From assembly GCA_016185105.1 (NCBI GenBank), contig JACPOE010000028.1, forward strand, positions 32,197 to 66,754: 34,558 nucleotides of DNA, read 5' to 3'. Under the pieces are notes generated by a model, which was not told the DNA's origin, did no database searches, and saw nothing but the letters and a program-made list of their open reading frames with translations. Shown one piece after another: positions 1 through 8,818 of this stretch; positions within the stretch are counted from its first letter, which is position 1; each line of letters starts with the position of its first letter. Source of the stretch: Bdellovibrio sp. Its GTDB lineage: Bacteria; Bdellovibrionota; UBA1018. The translations under genes and the position numbers were made by a program.

Positions 1-252
1 CGCGTTTGGGGAAAGCTGAGTGGGGGAATAGAGGAGGGTTACATCCCTCTGAATAATCGAGACCGAAAGTCTCAGCGCGTTAAAGAAGTCTCCTTCAGCC
101 GCCAGGGAGGTTCTTAGTCTAAAGGTTTGAGTAATAGCTTGATAGATTCCAAATCCAACAAAAACCAAAAGTGCCATGACAATGAGCACTTCCAGCAAGC
201 TGAAACCTTCGCTTCCTAAAGCTCTGCTGCGCGATAACGGTCTACTGGTCAT
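1..252 (-). CDS. gspJ: GspJ-like type II secretion minor pseudopilin (N-terminal part)
   Basis: This reading frame starts with ATG at 252 and runs off the left edge, so only 84 codons are visible. It shows the class III prepilin signal: a short basic leader (MTSRPLSRSRALGSEG), then FSLLEVLIVMALLVF with the conserved glutamate at position +5 and a hydrophobic N-terminal helix. In the family the leader is cut by the prepilin peptidase GspO, and GspJ caps the pseudopilus tip together with GspI and GspK. The start overlaps the gspI stop by 11 bp, as expected for translational coupling. The assignment to GspJ rests mainly on position after gspI; the pseudopilin class itself is secure. Confidence 0.8.
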   Translation of the reverse strand, partial: MTSRPLSRSRALGSEGFSLLEVLIVMALLVFVGFGIYQAITQTFRLRTSLAAEGDFFNALRLSVSIIQRDVTLLYSPTQLSPNA

Positions 253-781
253 TGAGACTGAACTCATGGTTTAGGTTTACCCAATAGGTTGTCAGTGAAA
301 AGCTTTGTTCTTTACCGGACTGTTTCCAAAGGACAGAGACGGTAACTTCTCTCATCGCTTTTGAAAGAAAATTAGTAGTCAGCTTTGTGACAAGTTCCTG
401 GATTTCACTGGTTCCCCCGCCACCTTTGCCTTCTGACTTTTGTGGAGACAGTGCCGAAAGTTGCGGAAACTGAATTTCTTTTGCGACAGACTTCCAGGTG
501 TAGTCCTGGTACGGAGGATCGAATGTTCCGCCATCCTCTTTCTTCATTTCTTCGAAAGTCTTACCCCTAAATTTAAATTCTGTTTCGATCATCTGATTTC
601 TGGCAAGCATTGCCACAATATTCATCTGTTTCGCACGAGCGGTCGCAACAATAGCGCCCCCCTGAATGGCAATAATAGACCCTAGCGCCATGGCCATGAT
701 CATGATGGCGATGAGAACTTCTAATAGGGTGAAGCCCTGATTATTTAGGAAAGGCTTCTTTCTTGTCCACATACCGATCAT
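242..781 (-). CDS. gspI: GspI-like type II secretion minor pseudopilin
   Basis: This encodes 179 residues with a prepilin leader ending in NNQG followed by FTLLEVLIAIMIMAMALG, with glutamate at +5 of the mature protein and a hydrophobic helix of about 20 residues. GspI is a tip component of the pseudopilus that pushes folded exoproteins through the GspD secretin. The start overlaps the end of gspH by about 40 bp. ATG at 781 and an in-frame ATG at 772 are both possible, and neither has a strong ribosome-binding site, so coupling to gspH translation is likely. The naming follows the H-I-J order of the operon. Confidence 0.85.
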   Translation of the reverse strand: MIGMWTRKKPFLNNQGFTLLEVLIAIMIMAMALGSIIAIQGGAIVATARAKQMNIVAMLARNQMIETEFKFRGKTFEEMKKEDGGTFDPPYQDYTWKSVAKEIQFPQLSALSPQKSEGKGGGGTSEIQELVTKLTTNFLSKAMREVTVSVLWKQSGKEQSFSLTTYWVNLNHEFSLNDQ

Positions 782-1409
782 ATAAATCTGTTTGTCCGAT
801 CACCGATGTAATCACAAGTGAGGCATGGTGATCTGATCTATCCTTAATATGAATAATGGTCTGTTCGGTTAGTCCGTGAGGGAAAAAATGGGCATACGCT
901 GTACCCTCGATAATTGGGTCGTTTCCGAGTTGATTCATGACATCTTCGAATTCAACCCCGATCGGGAGGGACGCTTTTTTCCGAGTGATAGTCGAGTCCA
1001 TTGAAAACCCAGAGTCTTTCTTCTGCTGACCGGGTTTCATAAACTTTTTCCGACTCTCTTCTTTGTCTTTGGATTCCTGAGTATCGAGCAATCCTCCGTT
1101 TCCAGACTCGATCCAGTACTGACCCTTTTTAATATCAATTGCGATTCGATACACTTTTCCAGTGATCACGGAGGCATTGTAGGCCTCTGTAATTACCGAG
1201 GCTATGCCACGGGCCGCAGAGTTTACCGATATTTTAAAGCTGCTGGTGATGCTCGGAAGAGCCATTACAAAAATAAGGACTACAAGCCCCACCACGACCA
1301 GCATTTCAATCAGAGTAAATCCTTTTTCCGAAAGGGAGCACTCCCGAGTCCGAAGACCCGGGAGTGCTGTACTCGATTGATCTGAAAAAAACCGTCGGAG
1401 ACTCTTCAC
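741..1409 (-). CDS. gspH: GspH-like type II secretion minor pseudopilin
   Basis: This encodes 222 residues with a leader of about 29 residues, then GFTLIEMLVVVGLVVLIFVM, a typical pseudopilin N-terminus with glutamate at +5. The globular part contains a charged insert (about residues 105-135, rich in K, E and D), making the protein somewhat longer than usual GspH. GspH is a minor pseudopilin linking the tip complex to the GspG shaft. The start is GTG at 1409, directly after the gspG stop codon and in the same reading frame; a GGAAGA motif seven bases upstream supports this start. Confidence 0.85.
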   Translation of the reverse strand: MKSLRRFFSDQSSTALPGLRTRECSLSEKGFTLIEMLVVVGLVVLIFVMALPSITSSFKISVNSAARGIASVITEAYNASVITGKVYRIAIDIKKGQYWIESGNGGLLDTQESKDKEESRKKFMKPGQQKKDSGFSMDSTITRKKASLPIGVEFEDVMNQLGNDPIIEGTAYAHFFPHGLTEQTIIHIKDRSDHHASLVITSVIGQTDLYDRYVDKKEAFPK

Positions 1410-1886
1410 TTATTCATCTTCCGATGAAACATCCTTGTGGGTGTTATGTTCGCTGTGTGAAGTGAGGACGGGGGTCTTGTTCCCATCGGAGACATAAATA
1501 TACTTATCGTTCCAGGGGTCCAGAGGAACCTTCTTACCTTTGATAAACCCTTCTGGATCGTATCCTTTACAGTTCAACCCCGCTGGAGCAGAAATCAGGG
1601 CCTCGAGACCTTCTTCGGTCGTGGGGTAACGTCCGCAGACTCGTTTAAAGTCATCACACATCAAAAGCAGCTGCTTCATCTGGATTTTTGCAGCGTTCAT
1701 CTTCGCCTCGTCAAACCTGCGCATAATATTCGTCGTAACGAACCCTGCGATCAAAGCGATGATCGAAATGACGATCATCATTTCGATCAGGGTAAAACCG
1801 GCAGTGTTTTGAAGTCCAGATCGAGCGGGTTTCCGTTTTTTCAAGAGTTCTCCCAGAAACAGCCTGGGATTGGATACAAATTTCAT
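1410..1886 (-). CDS. gspG: GspG, type II secretion major pseudopilin
   Basis: GspG forms the shaft of the periplasmic pseudopilus. The protein has a leader ending in NTAG, then FTLIEMMIVISIIALIAGFV, and the family-typical C-terminal part: RYPTTEEGLEAL, a GY segment, and VPLDPWNDKYIYVSDG, which contains the DPW region near the calcium-binding loop. The frame is open from 1925, but a strong AAGGAG motif nine bases before ATG 1886 makes that the likely start (158 residues). The tail after the DPW region is histidine- and acid-rich (HSEHNTHKDVSSEDE). It lies between gspF and gspH in the same transcription unit. Confidence 0.92.
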   Translation of the reverse strand: MKFVSNPRLFLGELLKKRKPARSGLQNTAGFTLIEMMIVISIIALIAGFVTTNIMRRFDEAKMNAAKIQMKQLLLMCDDFKRVCGRYPTTEEGLEALISAPAGLNCKGYDPEGFIKGKKVPLDPWNDKYIYVSDGNKTPVLTSHSEHNTHKDVSSEDE

Positions 1887-1935
1887 TTTATTATTCTCCT
1901 TAGGTTGATTTTCACTTTTGGACATTGTTCCTATA

Positions 1936-3159
1936 TCACCTTTGATTAATATTCATGATTTCCATAAGCGGCATAAATACTGACATGACAATAAATCCTA
2001 CCGCTCCGCCCATTCCAATCAGCATGATTGGCTCCATTAGGCTGACCATGGTTTCAATTTGGGTATTGACCTGTTCTTCGTAGGTTTCGGCTACATTTCT
2101 CAACATTTCAGGCAGCTCGCCAGTCTTTTCTCCAATAGAAATCATATGAAGCATCATTGCTGGGAATTGCCCGCTTCGTCGGAGGGGTTCGGCAATGGAT
2201 TGGCCTTCTGTAATGTTTTCGCGTGCTTGTGCGACTGCTTTTGCAATTGGAATATTTCCAACGAGGTTTCTGGCAATAGACATGCTCGTCAAGATGGGGA
2301 CGCCGCTACTCAAAAGCGTAGACATGGTATTGGAAAATCGGGTGACCGCAATTGTCCTAACGAGTGGACCTACTACGGGAAGTTTAAGTTTGAGGGTATC
2401 CCACTTTTCTGCCCCCGTGGGGGTGCTAATGTACCTGGAAAAAAGGGTCCCAATCAAAACAAAGGCTCCAACAAAAAGGAACCACCAGTTCACTAAAATA
2501 TCGCTGAAACTCAAAAGGGCTTGTGTGAGGGCGGGAACAGGCTTGTTGATGGATTCAAAAACTTTGGTCAATTTGGGAATCACAAAGGTGAAGATGGCAA
2601 TCATCAATCCACTAGCTACGACCACCATTAGGGCAGGATAGGTCATTCCACTGATAATCTTACTTCGAAGTCGCATTTGCGCTTCTTTTAGGTCAGCCAG
2701 ACGGATAAGGACCAGTCCGAGTGTACCGGAGCTTTCGCCCGCTTCAATCATGTTTACAAAAATTGTATCAAAGACCTTCGGGTGGGCTGCTGTGGCTTTG
2801 TTTAGGCTGGACCCCTCATTTACGTCCTGCCGCACTTGCGAAAGTATGACCTTCAGCTTTTCGTTTTCCGTTTGGTCAACGATAGCATTCAATGCCTCAA
2901 CTAGAGGAATATTCGCTTTAACCAGGCTGGCGAGCTGGCGAGTCATAAGCGTCACTTCTTTAGTGCTCACTCGATTTCCGAAGAAAGGAATCCCAACGGC
3001 AGATGAAGGTTTTGCCGCCGTTTTTTCAATAATAGCTGTTACCATTAGCCCTTGTTTTTTTAACTTCAACCGGGCGGCTTTTTGATTTTCCGCTTCAATA
3101 ATTCCTCGCGAAGACTTGCCGGTGGAATTCAAAGCTTTGTAATCAAAAATAGGAGGCAT
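1936..3159 (-). CDS. gspF: GspF, type II secretion inner-membrane platform protein
   Basis: This encodes 407 residues, normal for GspF/PilC. Two repeated cytoplasmic GspF domains are visible (about residues 70-190 and 270-395): the first contains LTRQLASLVKANIPLVEAL, the second RFSNTMSTLLSSGVPI with GEKTGELPEML. Hydrophobic segments lie near residues 170-194, 222-242 and 372-397. GspF is the multi-pass platform protein thought to couple ATP hydrolysis by GspE to extraction of pseudopilins from the inner membrane. The gene sits between gspE and gspG with short intergenic gaps. Confidence 0.95.
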   Translation of the reverse strand: MPPIFDYKALNSTGKSSRGIIEAENQKAARLKLKKQGLMVTAIIEKTAAKPSSAVGIPFFGNRVSTKEVTLMTRQLASLVKANIPLVEALNAIVDQTENEKLKVILSQVRQDVNEGSSLNKATAAHPKVFDTIFVNMIEAGESSGTLGLVLIRLADLKEAQMRLRSKIISGMTYPALMVVVASGLMIAIFTFVIPKLTKVFESINKPVPALTQALLSFSDILVNWWFLFVGAFVLIGTLFSRYISTPTGAEKWDTLKLKLPVVGPLVRTIAVTRFSNTMSTLLSSGVPILTSMSIARNLVGNIPIAKAVAQARENITEGQSIAEPLRRSGQFPAMMLHMISIGEKTGELPEMLRNVAETYEEQVNTQIETMVSLMEPIMLIGMGGAVGFIVMSVFMPLMEIMNINQR

Positions 3160-3191
3160 CCTGTCTACCTTTCTAGCTTACCTTTTTGGCC

Positions 3192-4916
3192 CTAGACTTC
3201 TGCGTGAGTAGCTCTCATGAGCTCGTCCACTGAAGTTAGCCCTTGCAAAACTTTGTTCACTCCATCTTCTCTCAAAGTTGTCATGCCTTTAGAGATCGCT
3301 GCTTTTTTGAGAGTCCCTGAATCAACATTCTTGATGATCAAACTTCGAATTTCATCGTCCACAACCATAAGCTCATGAATGACCGTTCGCCCGGAGTATC
3401 CACTTTGGGAGCAACTGGGGCAGCCCACCGCTTTGTAGATTTGAACGCCATCTGGAAGTTTATTCAGGGCCAGCTCCTGCATTTCATAAGAAGTCGGAGT
3501 ATGAGGGGTCCGGCATTTGGGGCAAATTCTTCGAATCAGTCTTTGGGCAATAATGCCAAGGAGCGAGCTTGCTACTAGAAAGGGCTCTACACCCATATCG
3601 ATCAATCGGGTTGGTGCTCCGGCCGCGTCATTAGTGTGGAGAGTTGAAAGCACCATGTGACCGGTGAGGGATGCATTGATTGCGATTTCGGCGGTTTCCT
3701 TATCTCGAATTTCCCCCACCATGATGATATCGGGGTTTTGTCGCAAAAATGCACGCAAGGCCCGTGCAAAAGTCAATTCAATTTTTGCGTTTACCTGAAC
3801 CTGATTGACCCCAGGGATTTGGTATTCAATAGGGTCTTCTACCGTCATGATATTTCTAGTTGGATTGTTCAGTTTGACCAGACATGCTGAAAGGGTTGTG
3901 GATTTCCCACTTCCTGTCGGCCCGGTGACTAAGATAATTCCATATTTTCTAAAAATGAGTCCATCGATCGTTTTCGTACTCTTTGGAGAAAATCCAAGCT
4001 GTTCGAGCTGAAGAATGGTGCTGGATTGCTCCAAAATACGCATGACCAGACGTTCGCCAAAGTTTGTAGGAACTGTAGAGAGACGAATGTCGACGTCTTT
4101 ACCAGCAATTTTGATCTTAATTCTTCCGTCCTGAGGAAGACGTTTTTCCGCGATATCAAGAGTGCCCATGACCTTCACGCGGGAAGAGATTGCAGCGTGA
4201 GCCCGCTTAGGCTGCCGAATGATATCGTAAAGGACGCCATCAATTCGGAAACGAACCACAAATTCTTTTTCAAAAGGTTCAATGTGAATATCGGAGGCTT
4301 TCTCCTTTACGGCTCTAAAGAGTAGCGAATTCACAAATTTGATTACGGGAGCATCGTCTTCGGTTGCCTCAAGAATATCAATGGGGCCTTCGAGGTCGTA
4401 GGCCTCATCAAACTCTCCACCGATATTGTCGACAATATTGCTGGTACTTCTCTCGTAGAGACGGTTGATGGCTTCCTGAACTTTCATACTGGTACTAGCC
4501 ACTACTTTGATTTGGTAGCCAGTGATCATTCGAAGATCTTCAATCGTCGTTGGATTAAACGGATCGGCCATCACAATGGTTAGAGTGTCGCCCTTTGGAG
4601 TAGCCTCCTTAAGAATAGGGATCACTTCCTTGGTCTTGGCGTAATTGATAGGAATTGCTGCCACAAGAGTTGGGTCAATCTCATTAGCTCGAAGGTCCTC
4701 GAGAAAGGGGACTCCCAGTTGAATGCACAGCGCACGCATAATTTCATGAGGAGTAATCAAATTCTTTTGAATCAGGATCTCCCCAAGCTGACCGCCCTGT
4801 TTTTTCTGAACTCGCATCGCATCGTCCAGTTGCTCGCGAGTCAGCGTAGTGTTCTTGAGTAGGATGTCTCCCAGACTCTCTCGACCTTTTTCTGTGTGTT
4901 CAGCTCTGGCGGTCAT
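3192..4916 (-). CDS. gspE: GspE, type II secretion assembly ATPase
   Basis: This 574-residue hexameric ATPase powers pseudopilus assembly from the cytoplasmic side of the inner membrane. The N-terminal part (about 10-150) matches the N1E/MshEN-type domain that contacts GspL. The ATPase core has Walker A GPTGSGKS at 332-339, the Asp box at about 357-365 (MTVEDPIEY), a Walker B region at 397-405 (IIMVGEIRD) and the His box GHMVLSTLHTND at 419-430. A tetracysteine zinc site is formed by C465/C468 and C499/C502. The length is normal. Start ATG 4916 follows an AGGA motif; the gap to the gspD stop is 10 bp. Confidence 0.96.
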   Translation of the reverse strand: MTARAEHTEKGRESLGDILLKNTTLTREQLDDAMRVQKKQGGQLGEILIQKNLITPHEIMRALCIQLGVPFLEDLRANEIDPTLVAAIPINYAKTKEVIPILKEATPKGDTLTIVMADPFNPTTIEDLRMITGYQIKVVASTSMKVQEAINRLYERSTSNIVDNIGGEFDEAYDLEGPIDILEATEDDAPVIKFVNSLLFRAVKEKASDIHIEPFEKEFVVRFRIDGVLYDIIRQPKRAHAAISSRVKVMGTLDIAEKRLPQDGRIKIKIAGKDVDIRLSTVPTNFGERLVMRILEQSSTILQLEQLGFSPKSTKTIDGLIFRKYGIILVTGPTGSGKSTTLSACLVKLNNPTRNIMTVEDPIEYQIPGVNQVQVNAKIELTFARALRAFLRQNPDIIMVGEIRDKETAEIAINASLTGHMVLSTLHTNDAAGAPTRLIDMGVEPFLVASSLLGIIAQRLIRRICPKCRTPHTPTSYEMQELALNKLPDGVQIYKAVGCPSCSQSGYSGRTVIHELMVVDDEIRSLIIKNVDSGTLKKAAISKGMTTLREDGVNKVLQGLTSVDELMRATHAEV

Positions 4917-4926
4917 TTAGATTTCC

Positions 4927-7710
4927 TCACGAGCTCGGCTGCCCCATCGGGCTGGTCGGAGGACTCCCTGCTCCTCCTCCTGTGTTTGGGTCAGCCCCTT
5001 CTCCGGAGTTGATCCGTTTTTCTTCTTTTTCCTGTACGCCGGGTACCGTTGGGGTGAATTTTTGATCGGTTGGACCCGTGGTGGGAGCAGGTGCTGGGAT
5101 GCGTCCTTCAGGGTTAAACTGTCCTTCTGTAACAGGAGAAGCTGGCCTAGGGCGCGCCGCCTCAACAGCACCAGGAACAGGTTTTTCCTCGTCGATCGTG
5201 AAAGTGTTGGCGGGTTTGTTTTCAGTCAACTCTTTGAGATCTGGAAGGGATCTGACAATTCCATCTCGGACATGGCGAAGGGCATCTTCTCCTCCGGCAT
5301 AGGCCTCGAGGAAGTCATCCCGTTCTTTCAGTTTCCGATCGAGAATTGACCGGATTTTTTCATATTGGCGGATAATTCTAGGGGTCATGAAGACCAACAG
5401 GTTTGTCTTGTCGACCGAGTTGATCTTAGACTTAAACAACCATCCTAAAAGAGGGATATCTCCAAGAATTGGGATCTTGTTGATATTCTCGGTGATCTTA
5501 TCTCGAATCAAGCCGCCAAGAACAACCGTGTCTGTGTCTCCAACTACGACGGTAGTCTGGACGCTGCGTTCGGTAGTTCCGACCGCAATATCAGCCACGC
5601 CTTTCGGCGCGGGACGATTGGAAATATCTCCTAGTTTTGCGGTAATATCCAATTTCACAAAATTTGTAGCTTTATTAATCTGAGGTTTAATTTTGATAGA
5701 AATAGCTACATTTTGGAAATTCACACTCGACTGAATAGCTCCTTGCACGGCATTCGACGAAAGAGTCGGGACTTTTTCAGCGGACTCAAAGTTTGCCTCG
5801 GTGTTATCGAGTGCAATAATTTGAGGCGTTGCCAAAACGTTCGAATTTCCCGTCTTCTGAAGGACCTTGATCAGTCCGGTAACTGAGGAGATCGGGTAGG
5901 AAACTCCTCCGACCTGCATCGTCGTTCCAGCTCCAGCAAGCACAGGGATTGTGGCACCTTCAACTGCAAACGGTCCGTTCGGAGAAAACAGTGAAGCGAT
6001 GTCCGTGGCGCTGGTGATATAGCCCGTCAGAGGAGCGTTCAACAAGTTCGCAGAATAGGTGAATCCACGGTTCACGTTGACTTCCATAATAACGATCTCA
6101 ACGTAGACCTGGTCTCTGGGGATATCCAAACGATCAATTACCCGTTTCACCGTCACAAAGTCAGCAGGTGATGCTGTGATCACCAACGAGTTGGTGGCTT
6201 TATCCGGAGAAATTTTGATCGAACCCTGGAAAAGAGTGGATTCCACAGGGTTGGTTCCGACGCCGCTCGGTCCTCCACCGCCGCCACCTGAAGAGCCTGT
6301 CGGTTTGGCTGCTGTGGAAGCCTGAGAAGAGAAGGCATTCAGTGTGTTGGCAACCTGTTCGGCATCCGCGAAAGAGAGGTAAACCACATGGACTTTGCCT
6401 CCGCCTGTAGAAGTCGGGATCTTCTGGTCGAGTTTTGCAACAAGCTCTCGCACCTGATCCGCTCCTTTAGCGTTTGCGTGGACGATCAGAGTATTGGTCC
6501 GCTCGTCGGCAATGATTGTATTAATGATGCCGCCTTCTTTAGTACGGCGTGCACTAAATCGACCACCACCGCTTGCTCCAAATCGAGGAGCTCCACCGGC
6601 CCCTCCAGAGGTCGGTGTGCCGGTGCCTGGGATCAAGGCGTCAATGAGCTTAGACAGTTCGACTGCTGATGCAATCTTGACCGGGATGACCTCGATGCCT
6701 GCATCAAATCCTTCGACGTCCAAGATTTCTAACATCTTCGCTAGCTTGGTGATGTTAGAACCGGTGTCCGTTACGATGATCGTGTTGGTCTGATCATAGG
6801 GAATGATTCGAGCATTGGCAGGAACAAAGCTTCTAAAAGTTCGCGAGACTTCTTCAGCATTGATGTACTTCAGCGGAAAAACGCGAGTAATGAGCGCATC
6901 TGTATCGGGAGAACTTTCCCCAGTGAAAGTGCGTAATTGCTTGTCTCGTGCATCACGTTGTCTAGAAATACGAATATATTTACCGGAAGGAATCAACGCA
7001 AATCCGTTGATATCCAAAGACGTCAAAAAGGCTTTCCAGGCATCAGAAACAGTGATGGGGGAGTTGGAAATAATTGTAATCTTCCCTTTAACGTCCTTGT
7101 CCAAGATAAAGTTTTTGCCCGTCAGCTTTCCCAGCGTCTTGGCGATATCCAGGATGTCTGCATCTGGGAAGTTGAAGTCGGTGACAATCGCTTTGCTGCC
7201 CTCAGCGGTATCGTCGTCAACTTTTAATAAGGGAGCGGGTTTGCTGCGAGGAATGACTCCATTTGGATTGGCGCCTCCTACTGAAACGCCCTTGTCAGAA
7301 ACCGTCGGGTTTGGACCGCTATGAGGGGTTCCTCCAGCCGAGAAAGTTTTTTGAGCCCCAGCTGCCGAGGCCTGCTGCGAAATTCGGCCCTGAGCCGAAG
7401 GCGGAGTGTTTGGAAAAAAATCATCGTCTTCGTCGTCAAAGTCTTCATCGTCTTCGATGGTATTCATCTTTGAGGCTGCATTATCTCCAAGTGGATTTCC
7501 AAATGGGCGCGCTCCTGGAAGTAGCGAGGGTCGATTCGAGTCGGCTGCAAACACCCCTCTAGAGACCAAAAGGATCAGGCCGAAAATCCCAATCCAACAG
7601 GCGATCCCGGCCAGGCGTTCGTGCCAGTCTAGGTCTTGGGCGACTCTGGAAGGCTTGTCCGCGGAAGGCTGATTTGTCGATGAATCGACTGGGCTAGTGA
7701 CCGATCGCAT
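4927..7710 (-). CDS. gspD: GspD, type II secretion outer-membrane secretin
   Basis: GspD forms the outer-membrane exit channel. The 927-residue protein has a long N-terminal extension with one hydrophobic segment at about 33-51 (cytoplasmic extension plus signal/anchor), then a low-complexity acidic and glycine/proline linker to about 165. The N0 domain follows (about 173-250), then N1-N3 repeats, with a glycine-rich loop between repeats, and the secretin core with GNSNVLATPQIIALDN and TVVLGGLIRDK. The C-terminal tail of about 90 residues is rich in Pro, Gly and Ser. Start ATG 7710 has AGGAG five bases upstream. Longer than the E. coli or Klebsiella proteins because of both tails. Confidence 0.95.
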   Translation of the reverse strand: MRSVTSPVDSSTNQPSADKPSRVAQDLDWHERLAGIACWIGIFGLILLVSRGVFAADSNRPSLLPGARPFGNPLGDNAASKMNTIEDDEDFDDEDDDFFPNTPPSAQGRISQQASAAGAQKTFSAGGTPHSGPNPTVSDKGVSVGGANPNGVIPRSKPAPLLKVDDDTAEGSKAIVTDFNFPDADILDIAKTLGKLTGKNFILDKDVKGKITIISNSPITVSDAWKAFLTSLDINGFALIPSGKYIRISRQRDARDKQLRTFTGESSPDTDALITRVFPLKYINAEEVSRTFRSFVPANARIIPYDQTNTIIVTDTGSNITKLAKMLEILDVEGFDAGIEVIPVKIASAVELSKLIDALIPGTGTPTSGGAGGAPRFGASGGGRFSARRTKEGGIINTIIADERTNTLIVHANAKGADQVRELVAKLDQKIPTSTGGGKVHVVYLSFADAEQVANTLNAFSSQASTAAKPTGSSGGGGGGPSGVGTNPVESTLFQGSIKISPDKATNSLVITASPADFVTVKRVIDRLDIPRDQVYVEIVIMEVNVNRGFTYSANLLNAPLTGYITSATDIASLFSPNGPFAVEGATIPVLAGAGTTMQVGGVSYPISSVTGLIKVLQKTGNSNVLATPQIIALDNTEANFESAEKVPTLSSNAVQGAIQSSVNFQNVAISIKIKPQINKATNFVKLDITAKLGDISNRPAPKGVADIAVGTTERSVQTTVVVGDTDTVVLGGLIRDKITENINKIPILGDIPLLGWLFKSKINSVDKTNLLVFMTPRIIRQYEKIRSILDRKLKERDDFLEAYAGGEDALRHVRDGIVRSLPDLKELTENKPANTFTIDEEKPVPGAVEAARPRPASPVTEGQFNPEGRIPAPAPTTGPTDQKFTPTVPGVQEKEEKRINSGEGADPNTGGGAGSPPTSPMGQPSS

Positions 7711-7721
7711 AGGGGCTCCTA

Positions 7722-8683
7722 TTAATGAATGTCATAGGTATAGGTCTGTGGCTTTCCGTCTCTTTTGACTTGAAGTTCAAGATGGCTTGAAGTCTTGAGC
7801 TCACTGATCATCTCAAATGCTTTGCCTGGGTCGGTGATTGGACTTCCGTTCACGCCTGCAATCACATCGCCGTTCACAAGACCTAGCTTTTCGTAAATAC
7901 TACCTGGGACAATTTGAAAGAGTTTGTAACCTGCGGGGACGCCATTTTCCATATTAGGTATGGCTCGCGCTTGGGTAAGGATATTATTGAGATCCTGAAG
8001 GGCTTTATAAATTTCAGCTCTGAAGGAAGCTCAACGTATTCCTTACGGTTCGAAATTTTGTTGATAAAAATGACCGCCTTGGGCTGCACCTGAAGAATTA
8101 GCGCCTTTCCAGGAATTTCGTCATCGATCTGCACAGGATAACTTTGGTTAGCTGATTTGTCTTCGATAGTGCCGACAGAATGTCTTTCATCTTCCATGAT
8201 GATTACACCTAGAAGATTAAAAGGCAGTGTTGTTTTGACCGGTACACCATTCATTTCGGATGGAGAACCCGGAGTTGAAACATTACCATCCTCGCCAGGG
8301 ATGAGACCCAGGCTGTTGAAAAGGTTCCTAGTAAAAATAGGATTGTAGTCCGCGATTGTTTTATTTCGAGGGCTGGGCTGGTTTACTGCTCTGGTTACCG
8401 GGGGTTCTGGAATGTATTGATCCAAAAGTAAAGAGGTGAGATCGGAAACAAAAAATGTTGATAGCGTTACGGTCGCCAAGGTGCCGTAGAAACCTGCGCT
8501 TCTCTTTTGGAGCTTCTTGGAAGCCCAGTCCAAGGTTGCTTGAGGGTCAAAGTTTTGGATGACCTTTTTCGCTTTTTCCTTGAGAAGGTTGAATTTGGAG
8601 TTTGGATCGTCGCTGGAGGTCTTGGCAAGCCAGCTCCTTAAATTAATTTTTTTGAATATTTCTGGTAGTTTCAGCTTCTTCAT
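7722..8683 (-). pseudogene. gspC: GspC, type II secretion inner-membrane linker protein, broken by a frame change
   Basis: GspC links the inner-membrane complex to GspD. Starting at ATG 8683 (MKKLKLPEIF) the frame encodes a basic cytoplasmic tail, a membrane segment (about residues 65-87) and the HR domain (PFNLLGVIIMEDERHSVGTI to VELPSELKF). After about 8030 the coding frame switches by -1: the second frame reads ALQDLNNILTQARAIPN and continues without interruption into the PDZ domain (GSIYEKLGLVNGDVIAGVNG) and stop at 7722. Upstream of the junction the second frame is closed by TGA at 8031-8033. The usual spacer between HR and PDZ looks shortened, so I infer a small deletion whose length is not a multiple of three, or a sequence error. 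The frame is open upstream to 9118, but that part has no GspC features and overlaps the acyl-CoA dehydrogenase gene. Confidence 0.8.
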
Positions 8684-8712
8684 TTCGAAATGGGCTCTCG
8701 TTAAGAATCCTT

Positions 8713-8729
8713 CGCAAGAGTAATGCCAA
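8713..8729 (-). promoter_or_regulatory. Candidate sigma-54 (-24/-12) promoter for the gsp operon
   Basis: Read on the minus strand the sequence is TTGGCATTACTCTTGCG. It matches the sigma-54 consensus (TGGCAC, five bases, TTGCW) at the essential GG and GC pairs, which are 12 bases apart as required. Transcription would begin near 8701, giving a leader of about 18 bases before gspC ATG 8683. Activator genes and rpoN are not in the window, so this is a sequence match only. Confidence 0.5.
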
Positions 8730-8755
8730 CTCTGCTGGAGTTCGAAACAAAATTC

Positions 8756-8772
8756 TTGAACAGATTGAACAG
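8756..8772. repeat. Tandem direct repeat TTGAACAG x2 (one-base spacer)
   Basis: Two identical 8-base units, TTGAACAG at 8756-8763 and 8765-8772, give a 9-base period. The repeat lies about 27-43 bp upstream of the -24 element of the candidate gspC promoter. Direct repeats at such a spacing can bind response regulators of the OmpR/PhoB type, but the function here is unknown. Confidence 0.5.
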
Positions 8773-8818
8773 GTGTTGCGGCGTCAATTCGCTTTTCAGA
8801 GAGATGAAGCGTTTTACC

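Noticed and set aside
4917-5171. Minus-strand 84-codon frame over the gspD 3' end
   Set aside because: Arg/Lys-rich shadow of the proline-rich gspD tail; no family features and no separate signals.
6803-7324. Plus-strand 173-codon frame antisense to gspD
   Set aside because: It mirrors conserved secretin coding sequence in another frame and has no domain pattern.
8005-8020. Programmed -1 frameshift in gspC at AAATTTA
   Set aside because: The heptamer is out of phase with the zero frame (read as AAA TTT A), no stimulatory structure is evident, and a shortened spacer points to deletion instead.
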